Of a stretch of 64,000 nucleotides of DNA, positions 25,505 to 36,979 are shown one piece after another. Where the stretch lies: contig NZ_JAOQNG010000007.1 in NCBI RefSeq assembly GCF_025961225.1, positions 570,501-634,500 on the forward strand. The letters are read 5' to 3'. The notes below the pieces were generated by a model, which had not been told where the DNA came from, did no database searches, and saw only the letters and a list, made by a program, of their open reading frames with translations. Source of the DNA: Azospirillum canadense. Its GTDB lineage: Bacteria > Pseudomonadota > Alphaproteobacteria > Azospirillales > Azospirillaceae. The position numbers and the translations under genes are program-made. The first letter of the stretch is position 1. The number at the start of each line of letters is the position of its first letter.

Positions 25505-26478
25505 GCACCGGTTCCGTCAGGGCTCGCGCCAGCTTGATCGCAGCATTAACATCGCAGTAGAGGAGCACCTCCATGAAGGAGGTGAGGATGCGCTGCCCGC
25601 ACTGCCACTCGACCGCATCGACGGAGCGTTCGGATCGGACGGCGCATGGCTATCGGCGCTTCCGTTGCAAGGAGTGCGGCCGGCAATGCAACGAGCGCCC
25701 GGGTTCGGTGCTGAACCGGCTGCAGGTCCCCACCGACGTGGTCTTCCTGATCGTACTCTGGCGGTTGTGGTTTAAGCTCAGCCTGCGCGATCTCGCGGAA
25801 ATTCTGCTGTCGCGTGGTCTGGTCTTCTCCCACGAGGCCGTGCGGGAGTGGGAGGCCAAGGTGGCCCCGCTGCTCACCGATGCTCTCCGGCGCCGCCGGC
25901 GCGATACGGTGGGGCGGAGCTGGTCCGTCGACGAGACGTACCTGAAGGTCGGCGGGCGCTGGTGCTATTTGCACCGGGCGATCGACAGCGATGGTGCCCT
26001 GGGCGAGGTCTACCTCAGCGAACACCGCGACCAGGTGGCCGCCGAACAGTTCTTCCATTCCGCGGTGGCGGTCACCGGCCGCATGCCCGAGACGGTTACG
26101 ACGGACAAGCACGCCGGCTACCCGCCAGCCATCAAGCAGGTGTTCGGGGATGCGGCTGAGCACCGCACCTCCAAATTCAAGGACAACCATTTGGAGCAAG
26201 ATCATCGCGGGATGAAAGGAAGGACGCGGCCGATGCGCGGATTCCAGCTCCCAGACAGCGCCCATCTTTTCTGCCGGGCCCATGACGAGGTGCGCAACTT
26301 TCTGCGCCCGGCAACCCGGCGCAACCAGCATGTTCCGACCGCCCGGCGATGGACGATCTATGTCCGGAGGGGCGCCGCCCTGCGCGACATGCTTGCCGTC
26401 GCATAATCGACTCCTCCAATTCAGGGCGGCGTCATGCCCTCATGCACGCTGTGGCGCGAGACCTGACGCAACCGTGCC
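25505..26478 (+). mobile_element. IS6-family-like insertion sequence
   Basis: The ends are imperfect inverted repeats. The left end reads GCACCGGTTCCGTCAGGG and the right end, on the minus strand, reads GGCACGGTTGCGTCAGG. Both continue with CTCGCGCCA. They enclose one intact transposase gene. The bases flanking the two ends do not form an 8-bp direct repeat. The left flank is IS630 debris and the right flank is glgX, so the element has taken part in a deletion or replicative rearrangement that removed the end of glgX. Confidence 0.75.
25573..26406 (+). CDS. IS6-like transposase
   Basis: The 277-residue protein starts with a zinc-finger-like block (CPHCHSTASTERSD, RFRCKECGRQ). The typical IS6 order follows: LRDLAEILLSRGLVFSHEAVREW, DETYLKVGGRWCYLHRAIDSDG (first Asp), TTDKHAGYPPAI (second Asp) and HLEQDHRGMKGRTRPMRGF (Glu). 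All catalytic residues are present and there is no frameshift, so it may be active. A few family members carry this extra N-terminal zinc ribbon. Confidence 0.88.
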   Translation: MKEVRMRCPHCHSTASTERSDRTAHGYRRFRCKECGRQCNERPGSVLNRLQVPTDVVFLIVLWRLWFKLSLRDLAEILLSRGLVFSHEAVREWEAKVAPLLTDALRRRRRDTVGRSWSVDETYLKVGGRWCYLHRAIDSDGALGEVYLSEHRDQVAAEQFFHSAVAVTGRMPETVTTDKHAGYPPAIKQVFGDAAEHRTSKFKDNHLEQDHRGMKGRTRPMRGFQLPDSAHLFCRAHDEVRNFLRPATRRNQHVPTARRWTIYVRRGAALRDMLAVA

Positions 26479-28325
<1,847 letters not shown>

Positions 28326-28893
28326 GCTCCGCTCTCCGATTCTGTGGCTGCGCTGAAGCGCCAGCGAACGTGTGGCGCGGACATCCGCGCAGCCAGGCGT
28401 ACAACCTGGGCTGAGACGGGCTTGTTCCAGCCCCGCCATTTTCCCCATCGGCACTGGTCGGATGAACGCGGAACCCGCGCTCGTGGGCAGGGTTGTACAG
28501 CGGCTGCGCTGCATAGCTGCACGCCCGCCGCCTGGGTTTCCCAGGCGAGGAGCCGCACCGTGCCTGCCGCTGACGGTGGAAACAAACGGACGAGTGTTTT
28601 TCCTGAGGCGTTGTGATGGTTTCGTGACCCGATCACTCGCCGCGCGGCGAGGTGGGGTCCGTTTGGTGTGCAGCCAAGAAAACCACATTGGACGGTTGCC
28701 GTTCACCTTGGAGTGGGCAAGAATCATGTGGCGCATGGACGGCGTTTGTCGCTCCGCTGATGCCGGAGAGCCGGCCTTTCGCAATAGGAGTGCCGGTTCG
28801 GATTGTTCTGTGCACAAATGTTGATACCGTGCGCCATCCAATGGCGCCACTGTAGCGCAGCAGCACGGGAAACGGGTCAAGCGGGAGATCATC
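28326..28893. other. Divergent promoter interval with a perfect palindrome
   Basis: The 570 bases between the glgX start and the RsbQ-like gene hold no supported gene. CTCGCCGCGCGGCGAG at 28636-28651 is a perfect 16-bp palindrome and a candidate protein-binding site. Confidence 0.45.
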
Positions 28894-29706
28894 ATGACTG
28901 CGCTCACCAGGAACAATGTGCAGAGTTCTGGGCAAGGCAGCCAGCCGATCCTTTTCGCGCACGGCTACGGCTGCGACCAGAACATGTGGCGCCTCATCGC
29001 TCCGGCCTTTGAGGCCGATCACCGGGTCATCCTGTTCGACCATGTCGGAGCGGGGCGCTCTGACCTGTCCGCGTACGATCGTGCCAAGTACGCCACTCTG
29101 CAGGGTTACGCGGATGACATTCTCGAAATTTGCCATGAGGCGGGGCTGACCGACGTCATCTTCGTCGGGCATTCGGTCAGCGCCATGATCGGCGTGCTCG
29201 CGGCCCTTCAGGAACCCGAGCTGTTCGACAGCCTGGTGCTCGTCGGGCCTTCCCCTTGTTACATCAATGACGGCGACTACGTTGGCGGTTTTGCGCGGGA
29301 GGACGTCGAGGAACTGTTGGACTCTCTCGACAGCAACTATCTGGGCTGGTCCAGTGCCATGGCTCCGGTCATCATGGGAAACCCGGATCGCCCGGAACTG
29401 GGTGAGGAACTGACCAACAGCTTCTGCCGCACCGACCCGGAGATTGCCAAGCGCTTCGCCCGGGTCACGTTCCTGTCCGACAACCGCGCCGATCTGCCGA
29501 AGCTGACGACGCGTTGCCTCATCCTGCAATGCTCGGAGGACGTGATTGCCCCCACGACGGTCGGCGCCTACATGCATCGCGCCCTGCCCAGCAGCGCGTT
29601 CGTCCAAATGAGGGCGACCGGGCATTGCCCCAACCTGAGCGCGCCCGAGGAAACCATCGCCGCCATCAAGGCGTTTCTGGCAAAGAGTGGGGGTGACGCA
29701 CCGTGA
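28894..29706 (+). CDS. RsbQ/KAI2-like alpha/beta hydrolase
   Basis: The 270-residue protein matches RsbQ in length and pattern. It has the oxyanion stretch FAHGYGCDQNMW, FDHVGAGRSDLSAYD, the nucleophile elbow GHSVSAMIG (Ser94), Asp216 in CSEDVIAP and His244 in TGHCPNLSAPEE, so the triad is complete. In Bacillus RsbQ is needed, with the PAS phosphatase RsbP, to signal energy stress. The same fold in plants gives the KAI2 and D14 ligand receptors. Here its stop overlaps the GTG start of a PAS hybrid kinase, so the hydrolase probably makes or senses a small ligand for that kinase. The ligand is unknown. Confidence 0.88.
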   Translation: MTALTRNNVQSSGQGSQPILFAHGYGCDQNMWRLIAPAFEADHRVILFDHVGAGRSDLSAYDRAKYATLQGYADDILEICHEAGLTDVIFVGHSVSAMIGVLAALQEPELFDSLVLVGPSPCYINDGDYVGGFAREDVEELLDSLDSNYLGWSSAMAPVIMGNPDRPELGEELTNSFCRTDPEIAKRFARVTFLSDNRADLPKLTTRCLILQCSEDVIAPTTVGAYMHRALPSSAFVQMRATGHCPNLSAPEETIAAIKAFLAKSGGDAP

Positions 29707-32552
29707 CGACCAATGACCTCCTGGACGAGAGCCTGGAGGACCTCTATGAGACCGCACCCTGCGGCTACGTGTCCACGCGGCCGGACGGGACCATCGTCAA
29801 GATCAACGGGACGCTGCTCGCCTGGACGGGGTACCGGCGGGAAGACCTGCTGGCGGGCAAGCGCTTTCAGGACCTGCTGACGGTCGCGGGGAAAATCTTC
29901 TACGAAACACATTATGCCCCGCTCCTGCAGATGCAGGGCTTTCTGAACGAGATCGCCTTCGAGATCGCTTGCGCCGACGGCACCCGGCTTCCGGTCTTGG
30001 TCAACGCCGTCCAAAAGCACGATGACGCCGGGCGGGCGGTGTTCACGCGCGTTTCCGTCTTCAACGCCACCGACCGCCGCAGGTACGAGCAGGAACTGTT
30101 GCGGGCGCGCCGGCAGGCGGAACAGAGCGAAGAGCGTTACCGGTTTCTCGCGGAGTCCAACCCGCATATGGTGTGGACCGCCTTGGCGGATGGTCAGATC
30201 GACTACATGAACGCTCGCTGGGCCGATTACACCGGCTTGGCCAGTGACCAGGCTCTGGGGTGGCGTTGGGCGGACCTCCTCCACCCCAACGACCGGGCCA
30301 TGGCGAGTGCGGCGTGGCGGATCGCCGTTCAGGATGGCGCGTCCTACTCGGCGGAGTTCCGCGTTCGACGCGGCGACGGCCAACACCGCTGGTTTCTGGC
30401 CCGTGCCGAGCCGTTCCGCGACGAGCAGGGGCAAATCATCCGCTGGTTTGGCACCGCGACGGACATCGAGGATGCCAAGCGGATCGAGCGGGTGCTACGC
30501 GAACGCGAGCAACTCTACCGCACTCTGGCGGAAGCCTTGCCGCAGCTGGTCTGGATGACCCGAGGCGACGGAACCCCAGACTATTTCAACCGGCGTTGGC
30601 GGGAGTACACGGGCGTCGAGCTGCTCACGGAGCAAGCCAACGACTGGGCGGGCCTGGTGCACCCGGAGGACTTGGACCGTGTTCTCCAGCATTGGGACCG
30701 ATCCCTGACAACGGGAGCACCGTATGAGATCGAATACCGCCTTCGTGGCGCCGACGGTCGCTACCGATGGTTTCTGGCGCGCGCGACGCCGGTGCGTGAG
30801 GGCGGGGGAGAGATCGTGCGCTGGTTCGGCACGGGCACCGACATCACCGAGATCGTCCGCGCGCGCGAGACACTGACCCGAAGCGGCGAAGAGCTCCAGC
30901 GTCTGGTGGCCGAGCGGACGGCCCAACTGGAGGACTCCAACCGTCGGCTCCGTGCCGAAATGGAGGAGCGCGTGCAGGTGCAGCAAGCGTTGCAGCGGGC
31001 GCAGAAGCTGGAAGCCATCGGCCAGCTCACCGGCGGCGTCGCGCACGATTTCAACAACCTGCTTCAGGTGATCGCCGGGAACCTGCAACTCCTCGAGCGC
31101 AACATCAGCAACGCCCAGGAGGCGCAGCGGCGCTTGCACGCCGCCATGGGGGCGGTGGAGCGCGGCGCCAAGCTGGCGGCGCAATTGCTCGCCTTCGCGC
31201 GCCGACAGCCCCTTGAGCCCAGGGTGATCAACCTCGGGCGTCTGGTCCGCGCCATGGACGACCTGCTGCGTCGGGCCTTGGGCGAGGCCATTGACATCGA
31301 AACGATCATCGCCGGCGGGCTGTGGAACACCATCGTCGACCCCGATCAGGTCGAGAATGTGATTTTGAACCTCGCGGTGAACGCTCGTGACGCGATGGAG
31401 GGTGTCGGCAAGCTGACCATCGAGGCCGGCAACGCCATGCTCGACGACCACTATGCCCGCCAGCACGCCGACGTCACGCCAGGCCAGTACGTGATGCTGG
31501 CCGTCACCGACACCGGCTGTGGCATGCCACCGGAGGTGATCGAGCGGGTGTTCGAGCCGTTCTTCAGCACCAAGCCGGAAGGCAAAGGCACCGGTCTGGG
31601 CCTCAGCATGGTCTATGGCTTCGTCAAGCAGTCCGCCGGGCACGTGAAGATCTACAGCGAGGTCGGTCAGGGAACGACCATCCGCATCTATCTGCCCCGT
31701 GTTCATCAGGCGGAAGAGGTTGCTCCCGACCTTCGCCGGGCGCCGGTTCAAGGCGGCAGCGAGACGATCCTCGTGGTCGAGGACGACCCGGCGGTTCAGG
31801 CCACGGTGGTCGATACGCTGACGGACCTCGGTTATCGGGTGCTGAAGGCGAATGATGCGCAGAGCGCGATAACGGTGATCAACAGCGGGGTTCCGATCGA
31901 CCTCGTGTTCACCGACGTCGTCATGCCCGGCCCATTGCGCAGCACGGACTTGGCGCGTCAGGCCCAGGCGGCCATTCCGGGCGTGGTCGTGCTGTTCACC
32001 TCGGGGTACACGAACAACGCCATCATTCACGGCGGGCGGCTGGATCCCGGCGTGCATCTGCTGAGCAAGCCCTACAGCCGAGAGGATCTGGCCCGCAAAG
32101 TCCATCATCTTCTACACAACCGCGAAGTGCCGGCGGTTCCTCAACTGTCGCTTTCGGGCCAACAGAAGCCCACGGACGGGTCTCCCTCGAGCTATCGCAT
32201 TCTTCTGGTTGAAGATGATGCGCTCATTCAGATGACGACGCTGGAAATGCTGGAGGCCCTTGGCCACACCGTCACCGCCGTGTCCGATGCCGAGGAAGCC
32301 CAGAGGGTGCTGGCGGACGGCAACTTTGACGTGCTGTTTACCGATGTGAGCTTGCCCGGCCGGTCCGGGGTGGAACTGGCACGACAGGCGGTTCGCCAAA
32401 CGCCGCAATTGCAGGTCATCATCGCTTCAGGCTTCGGCGACGATCTGGCCGCCGAGCAAACCAAAGCGGGACTGAACGCCGTCGCGCTGTCCAAGCCCTA
32501 CACTCTTGACGGCATTGAGCGCGCCCTGAGCCGCTTGCGGCGGTTGCCTTGA
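29703..32552 (+). CDS. PAS-rich hybrid histidine kinase with two receiver domains
   Basis: The 949-residue protein contains, in order, three PAS domains (about 15-130, 145-260 and 265-385, the last two each ending in an IRWFGTxTDI-type PAC motif), a coiled coil, and HisKA with the phospho-His at 448 in GGVAHDFNNLLQ. HATPase follows with the N box NLAVNARDAM, DTGCGM and GKGTGLGLSM. Receiver 1 has its Asp at about 738 (DLVFTDVVMPG) and receiver 2 at about 881 (DVLFTDVSLPG), each with a late Lys-Pro. There are no membrane segments, so it is cytoplasmic. The GTG start overlaps the hydrolase stop. Its first PAS is the likely contact for the hydrolase or its product. No DNA-binding partner is adjacent. 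Confidence 0.93.
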   Translation: MTTNDLLDESLEDLYETAPCGYVSTRPDGTIVKINGTLLAWTGYRREDLLAGKRFQDLLTVAGKIFYETHYAPLLQMQGFLNEIAFEIACADGTRLPVLVNAVQKHDDAGRAVFTRVSVFNATDRRRYEQELLRARRQAEQSEERYRFLAESNPHMVWTALADGQIDYMNARWADYTGLASDQALGWRWADLLHPNDRAMASAAWRIAVQDGASYSAEFRVRRGDGQHRWFLARAEPFRDEQGQIIRWFGTATDIEDAKRIERVLREREQLYRTLAEALPQLVWMTRGDGTPDYFNRRWREYTGVELLTEQANDWAGLVHPEDLDRVLQHWDRSLTTGAPYEIEYRLRGADGRYRWFLARATPVREGGGEIVRWFGTGTDITEIVRARETLTRSGEELQRLVAERTAQLEDSNRRLRAEMEERVQVQQALQRAQKLEAIGQLTGGVAHDFNNLLQVIAGNLQLLERNISNAQEAQRRLHAAMGAVERGAKLAAQLLAFARRQPLEPRVINLGRLVRAMDDLLRRALGEAIDIETIIAGGLWNTIVDPDQVENVILNLAVNARDAMEGVGKLTIEAGNAMLDDHYARQHADVTPGQYVMLAVTDTGCGMPPEVIERVFEPFFSTKPEGKGTGLGLSMVYGFVKQSAGHVKIYSEVGQGTTIRIYLPRVHQAEEVAPDLRRAPVQGGSETILVVEDDPAVQATVVDTLTDLGYRVLKANDAQSAITVINSGVPIDLVFTDVVMPGPLRSTDLARQAQAAIPGVVVLFTSGYTNNAIIHGGRLDPGVHLLSKPYSREDLARKVHHLLHNREVPAVPQLSLSGQQKPTDGSPSSYRILLVEDDALIQMTTLEMLEALGHTVTAVSDAEEAQRVLADGNFDVLFTDVSLPGRSGVELARQAVRQTPQLQVIIASGFGDDLAAEQTKAGLNAVALSKPYTLDGIERALSRLRRLP

Positions 32553-32997
32553 ATGATACCGTCATGTGTGGACGACCGCTGCGGCGCAAGGGAAAAGAGA
32601 TCTGGCTTGGCGAAAAGGTCGGGTGCGGTCCTGTGTCCGGCCTCGAAGGATGCGGTGCTGATGACCGCGGGCCATGATGAACTCCGCGGGATTGGGTCCC
32701 GATCAACGTGCCGCGCTCGAGGCGCATGACAGTACGTGGGTCTTCCCGATCCCCGGCTCGAACCGTTTCGCCATCACCTCTCTCGGCACCCTCACACAGC
32801 ATGGTCCTGTTCTTCAGCGTTACCAAACCGGACGGTCCAGCGACACGGTGGCTTGCATCCGATGGTGGAACAGACCGCTCGGCGGCGGGGCCTTGTCAAG
32901 CCCAGCGCCGCCGCAGGCGGTGGCCCGCAGGGCCAGGCTTGAGAAGGCGCCGCCGACGGGCGGACAATCCGCTCCGGATGCTCCCGGCGCTGACCGC
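32553..32997. other. Interval between kinase and IS110 element, nothing recognised
   Basis: About 445 bases without a supported gene. Part of it is presumably the non-coding end of the IS110 element, whose boundary I cannot place. Confidence 0.4.
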
Positions 32998-34026
32998 TCA
33001 GGGAACCGCCGGAACCGGGACAGTCTTGCGGTAGACGTCGCCGCGGCGGAGCACGGCCCAAGCGACGCGGGCCATCTTGTTGGCCAGCGCGATGCTGACC
33101 AGCCGGGGCGGTTTGCGGGCCAGCAGGCCCTTCAGCCACTCGCCCTCGCCGGGCGCTTTGCGGCGGGCATAGCGGATCACCGTGGTGGCGCCCATGACCA
33201 GAAGACGACGGAGCGAGCGGTCGCCAGCCTTGGTGATGCCGCCCAGCCGGTCCTTGCCACCGCTGGAGTTCTGCCGCGGCACCAGCCCCAACCACGCGGC
33301 CAGATGGCGCCCATTTTTGAACGCGCTCGGATCGCTGACGGTGGCGGCGAGCACTGAGGCGGTGATCGGCCCGATGCCGGGAATGGTGGCCAGATTGCGA
33401 CTGGCCTCGGTGGTGCGATGCCACGCCAGGATGGCCTTCTCCAGGGCCGCAATCCGCGCGCGGCAGCTCGCGATCTGTTCGGCCAATTCCACCAGGGCCA
33501 AGCGAACCAACTCGGGGAGCGTCAGATCGCTCAGCCGATCGATCAACTCGGCCAGCTTACGAGGGCCTTGCGCCCCCACGATGCCGAATTCCGCCAGATG
33601 GGCGCGCAGGGCATTGAGCAGCATGGTGCGCTGCCGCACCAGCAGGTCACGGGAGCGATGGAGCACCAGAACGCCTTGCTGGTCCTCGCTCTTGATCGGA
33701 ACGAAGGCCATGTGCGGCCGCGTCACCGCCTCGGCGATGGCCGCGGCATCGGCGGCGTCGTTCTTCTTGCCGCGCTGGACGTAGGCCTTGACCCGGGTCG
33801 GCGGGATCAGCCGGACCTCATGGCCGAGAGCCCGGATGAGACGCGCCCAGTGATGAGCCGTCGCGCACGCCTCCAGACCGACCAGGCAAGGCGTCAAGCC
33901 ACGAAAGAACGCCTCCACCTGCTCCCGGCGAAGCTGCCGGCGCCCGACCACCTTTCCGGCTTCATCAACGCCATGAACCTGGAAGACGTGCTTGGCAAGA
34001 TCGAGACCGACGGTGACAATGCTCAT
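32998..34026 (-). CDS. IS110-family (IS1111 group) transposase
   Basis: From MSIVTVGLDLAKHVFQVHG at 34026 the protein is 342 residues. The DEDD catalytic residues fit: Asp in GLDLAKH, Glu in LVGLEACA, and Asps in GKKNDAADAAAIAEA. The C-terminal transposase_20 domain has IPGIGPITASVLAATV and the NSSGGKDRLGGITKAGDRSLRRLL block with the proposed nucleophile Ser. It is uninterrupted and may be active. Elements of this group lack long terminal repeats, so I have not drawn ends. A degraded relative lies at 44948-45450. Confidence 0.92.
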   Translation of the reverse strand: MSIVTVGLDLAKHVFQVHGVDEAGKVVGRRQLRREQVEAFFRGLTPCLVGLEACATAHHWARLIRALGHEVRLIPPTRVKAYVQRGKKNDAADAAAIAEAVTRPHMAFVPIKSEDQQGVLVLHRSRDLLVRQRTMLLNALRAHLAEFGIVGAQGPRKLAELIDRLSDLTLPELVRLALVELAEQIASCRARIAALEKAILAWHRTTEASRNLATIPGIGPITASVLAATVSDPSAFKNGRHLAAWLGLVPRQNSSGGKDRLGGITKAGDRSLRRLLVMGATTVIRYARRKAPGEGEWLKGLLARKPPRLVSIALANKMARVAWAVLRRGDVYRKTVPVPAVP

Positions 34027-34164
34027 GTGGACGGCCCTCTCATAGGTGGAGTTCAGCAACCACAAATCTATGGCACCTCGATGCCGGGAGCAGCGGTCGT
34101 CCACACCATCAACTTGTCGGTTGGCTGGTTGCCAAGGCTGACGCAGGCGGGGTACGGAAGGGGC

Positions 34165-34416
34165 ATGACGACGCGCCCCGATGCCCGCTACGCCGGCTTC
34201 CGCTTTCCCGGCGAGATCATTGCCACGGCGGTGTGGCTGTAGTTCCGGTTTCCCTTGAGCCTGCGGATGGTCGAGGAGATGCTGGCGGCTCGCGGTATCA
34301 CCGTGAGCGACGAGACGGTGCGCCAGTGGGCCCGGAAGTTCGGCCCTGAGATCGCCACCCGGTTGCGCCAGCGGGCGCCACGGCGGGGCGACAAGACCCC
34401 ATGTCTGCTGGGCTGA
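34165..34416 (+). pseudogene. IS6-like transposase N-terminal fragment
   Basis: The frame reads TRPDARYAGFRFPGEIIATAV, hits a TAG at 34240 where relatives have a codon before FRFPLSLRMVEEMLA, and continues SDETVRQWARKFGPE. This is the beginning of a different IS6-type transposase than the one at 25573. Similarity ends at about 34400 (RGDK), before any catalytic residue. Confidence 0.8.
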
Positions 34417-34501
34417 GGATGGTGGTCCGCCTCGCGATGTGCACCGTTCGAGGGTTGCTCCGGCTCATCGCCGACGCCTTGCCTCGCACAGGAGACGGAC
34501 C

Positions 34502-34655
34502 GTGGAAGAGCCTATCACGTTCATTGGCCTGGATGTTCATAAGGCGACGATCGCCATCGGCGTCGCCAGCGCAGGGCGTTCCGGCGAGGTGCGGTTTCTC
34601 GGCGAAATTCCAAACCGGCCGGCCGCTCTGGCACGCATAGTCGAGAAGTGTCAAT
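34502..34655 (+). pseudogene. IS110-like transposase N-terminal fragment
   Basis: The GTG at 34502 begins EEPITFIGLDVHKATIAIGVA, then GEVRFLGEIPNRPAALARIVEK. This is the start of an IS110 transposase of a different subgroup from the neighbour at 32998 (GLDVHK instead of GLDLAK). The match ends near 34650. Confidence 0.78.
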
Positions 34656-34748
34656 CGGCTTCGGACTCAGACCCCGGATCGGCGTCGAACATTGCCCCCC
34701 TGAAGCGGCCCGGAAGATCGTCGTGGCGGGCGAGAGATGGCCGGGAGA

Positions 34749-34858
34749 TCAGGCGCGGTTCTTGAAGCGCCGGCTTTCGTTCCCGGTTTCGATGATGTCG
34801 CAGTGGTGGGTCAGCCGGTCCAACAGCGCCGTCGTCATCTTGGCGTCCCCGAACACCA
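34749..34858 (-). pseudogene. IS21 istB ATPase C-terminal fragment
   Basis: On the minus strand the frame reads FGDAKMTTALLDRLTHHCDI and then IETGNESRRFKNRA before the stop at 34749. This is the characteristic end of IstB, the IS21 helper ATPase. Nothing upstream belongs to it. With the two fragments to its left it forms a compact IS graveyard. Confidence 0.82.
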
Positions 34859-35637
34859 CACAGTGCCCCACTGCTGGATCGGCTTGTTTCTGAGGTTACG
34901 ATCACTCATCGGCGGCATTGCCTTTATGGTCAATGCCTTACCCTGGACCCGGCGGGATCGTCGCGTGGTCCCGATTGGGTCTGTTGTTTTTCAGAGAAGT
35001 ATCCATGTATGCAGCAGCCACCAATCGAGTGTGCGAAACGGTGCGAGCGGCGCTTGGCGACTGGGTGCCGCGCATTCACAGCAGCGATCGGGTGTGCCCA
35101 TGAGCCAGATTTGCAACTCTACACGCATCGGGTTTGTGGATCACCGCTTCTACCGTATCCAGCTACGGTATCTTGTCTGTTATGTTTTCCACCCGCCGCA
35201 ATCGAGCTTCCTGCAACAAGCGGCGGGCGCCGGAAAGGTTACCGTATCACGCCCGTAGAGCCACGGTTGCTACTTCCATCGGCTCTTGTGGTTGAGGCTT
35301 AATGACTTCTTCATCACCGTCGGGCCGGTCCCCCAGGAGCGGACAATAACGGATCGTGCCCATCTGCTCAACCGATAGGCATCCACGGCCGGATCGGTGT
35401 TGCAGCCGCCGGGATCGCCACAATGGCCGTGCCAAGCTCGCCCCGCACTGATCATCCCCGGCTACGCCACCATGGGCGTGGTCAGCCGCTTGATTGATGT
35501 GGGCGGCTTCGTGAAGCCCCGCGCAGCTCCGGCTGGACACGGCCTGTTTGGGACGCCGCCCGGTTTGTGGGTCTGCGCATCGCTGGGGCAGTCTCACCGG
35601 ATTCCGAGTTCGACCATCCAACGCGGGAGAATGGCCA
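34859..35637. other. Interval with a conserved promoter element, no supported gene
   Basis: About 780 bases. The only strong signal is the bipartite promoter element at 35238-35277. Downstream of it a 15-codon ORF starts at 35302 (MTSSSPSGRSPRSGQ), which could be a leader peptide or chance. On the minus strand a short frame ending at 35247 (MGTIRYCPLLGDRPDGDEE) is protein-like but unassigned. Confidence 0.45.
35151..35277 (+). promoter_or_regulatory. Conserved bipartite promoter element, copy 1
   Basis: GTTACCGTATC at 35238-35248 is followed after 22 bases by TTGCTACTTCC, whose TACTTCC is at 35271-35277. The same arrangement occurs upstream of three other genes in this window. Two further half-sites, TACCGTA (35151-35157) and TACGGTA (35164-35170), lie about 70 bases upstream. 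It points rightward, toward the exported-protein gene at 35638. Confidence 0.6.
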
Positions 35638-36159
35638 ATGCTTTGCTCAAGGATGACAGCCACTGTGTTCGCCGCAACGATGTTGCTTCTCGGCAACGGC
35701 GCGTCAGCGCAGCAGCCGTCCAACGCGTCGGGCAACACGGCGGCGTCGAGTGGAACCCAAGCGGAAAAGCCGGACGCGACCATCGAGTTTTCCGGCGGCA
35801 GCGTTGCGCTGGGCGTCGGTTACAGCTGGGGGCACGGCGTCCTCCACTTCCAGGGCAAAGACTACCCGTTCACGGCGAACGGCTTCAGCGTCGTCAACGT
35901 CGGCGCCTCGTCGGTGGAGGCAACGGGCAACGTCTATCATCTGACGAAGGTCGAGGATTTCCCGGGCAACTACATGGCCGCCGCCGCCGGAGCCACGGTC
36001 GCCGGCGGCGCCACGGGGGCTGCCATGGAAAATCAGCACGGTGTCGTCATCCGGGCCACGTCGAAAAACCAGGGACTCCAGCTCACGCTCGCGCCGTCGG
36101 GCATCGCGATCGCGCTTGAGGGACCTCCGGCGGCCATGTCGGGGTCAAGCTCGCAGTAG
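35638..36159 (+). CDS. Exported hypothetical protein
   Basis: From the ATG at 35638 the precursor is 173 residues with a signal peptide (MLCSRMTATVFAATMLLLG, cleavage after ASA). The mature part has Ser/Gly-rich linkers and a central conserved-looking block: ALGVGYSWGHGVLHFQGKDY, GFSVVNVGASSVEATGNVYH, YMAAAAGATVAGGATG and LQLTLAPSGIAIAL. I think this is a recurrent proteobacterial periplasmic family but cannot name it. A conserved promoter element points at it from 360 bases upstream. Confidence 0.7.
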   Translation: MLCSRMTATVFAATMLLLGNGASAQQPSNASGNTAASSGTQAEKPDATIEFSGGSVALGVGYSWGHGVLHFQGKDYPFTANGFSVVNVGASSVEATGNVYHLTKVEDFPGNYMAAAAGATVAGGATGAAMENQHGVVIRATSKNQGLQLTLAPSGIAIALEGPPAAMSGSSSQ

Positions 36160-36487
36160 CGGTGATCCGGAGCGGTGGTTCGCGGGCATGACCATGCGGG
36201 CGGTGCCGTCCAGGTGCCGCTCGCGCGGACACCCATCGGACGGCCTCGCAGCGGCGCGAGGCGAACCGGGGCGTACGCGCCGCCGAGCGTCGCGGAACGC
36301 TGCGGGAAGCGTTCTGCGGAGCGGGCGCATCCGCCCGGCTACCGTTGAATGGGGCGCGTTCCACCCGTTCCACCACGACCACAGCACCCCAGTCGCCGAC
36401 GCCGATCCATGACGAGGACGCGCCCTGGCTCGAGGCCATGAGCCCAGGCGCGCCTCCCACACCCTTGCGAGCCATGCGAGGGCATCC
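36160..36487. other. Interval without a supported gene
   Basis: About 330 bases. I see no protein-like frame and no notable repeat. Confidence 0.4.
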
Positions 36488-36781
36488 ATGTCAAAGAAAA
36501 CGCGGCACGCCGTCGAACGCTTCCCGGACTTGGCACAAGCGATCAAGCAGTACAGCGCGGACAACCGCTTTTTCAGCAGCTTGTGCGAAGACTACGGCGA
36601 AGCGGTCGAGATACTACGGCAGTGGGAAAAGGCGGCCGGCAGCAAAACCGGCAGCAAAACACCGGCGCCGTTGCAGGCCTGTCGCGCCCTCGTTGCGGAC
36701 CTTGAGGACGAGATTCTGCGAGAGCTCCGGTTCTGGAATGATCCGAACCTCGCCGCTTCGGATGATGACCCTTCGATCTGA
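36488..36781 (+). CDS. Small conserved hypothetical protein
   Basis: The 97-residue protein starts MSKKTRHAVERFPDLAQAI and is soluble and helical (FFSSLCEDYGEAVEILRQWEKA, ACRALVADLEDEILRELR). It contains a direct duplication GSKTGSKT (codons repeated near 36640-36660). The opening resembles small helical DUF465-like proteins with 'HALxERFPEL', but the match is only suggestive. Confidence 0.6.
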   Translation: MSKKTRHAVERFPDLAQAIKQYSADNRFFSSLCEDYGEAVEILRQWEKAAGSKTGSKTPAPLQACRALVADLEDEILRELRFWNDPNLAASDDDPSI

Positions 36782-36979
36782 CCGGCGGACCAGGGTCCAT
36801 TTGAAGTGGCATTCTTGGAGGTGTTTGCTCTTGGCGGTGCTTGCTTTTTGTGCAATTTGGCTCAGTTTTGACGCATAACGTTCCGAGAAGAGTCGAACAC
36901 CTTCTGATAATCTTTCGTTCTGTGATCCTGGGCCATTTGCCTGTCAGCCGGATGTCAGGCGCCGAAAAGGAACACACGC

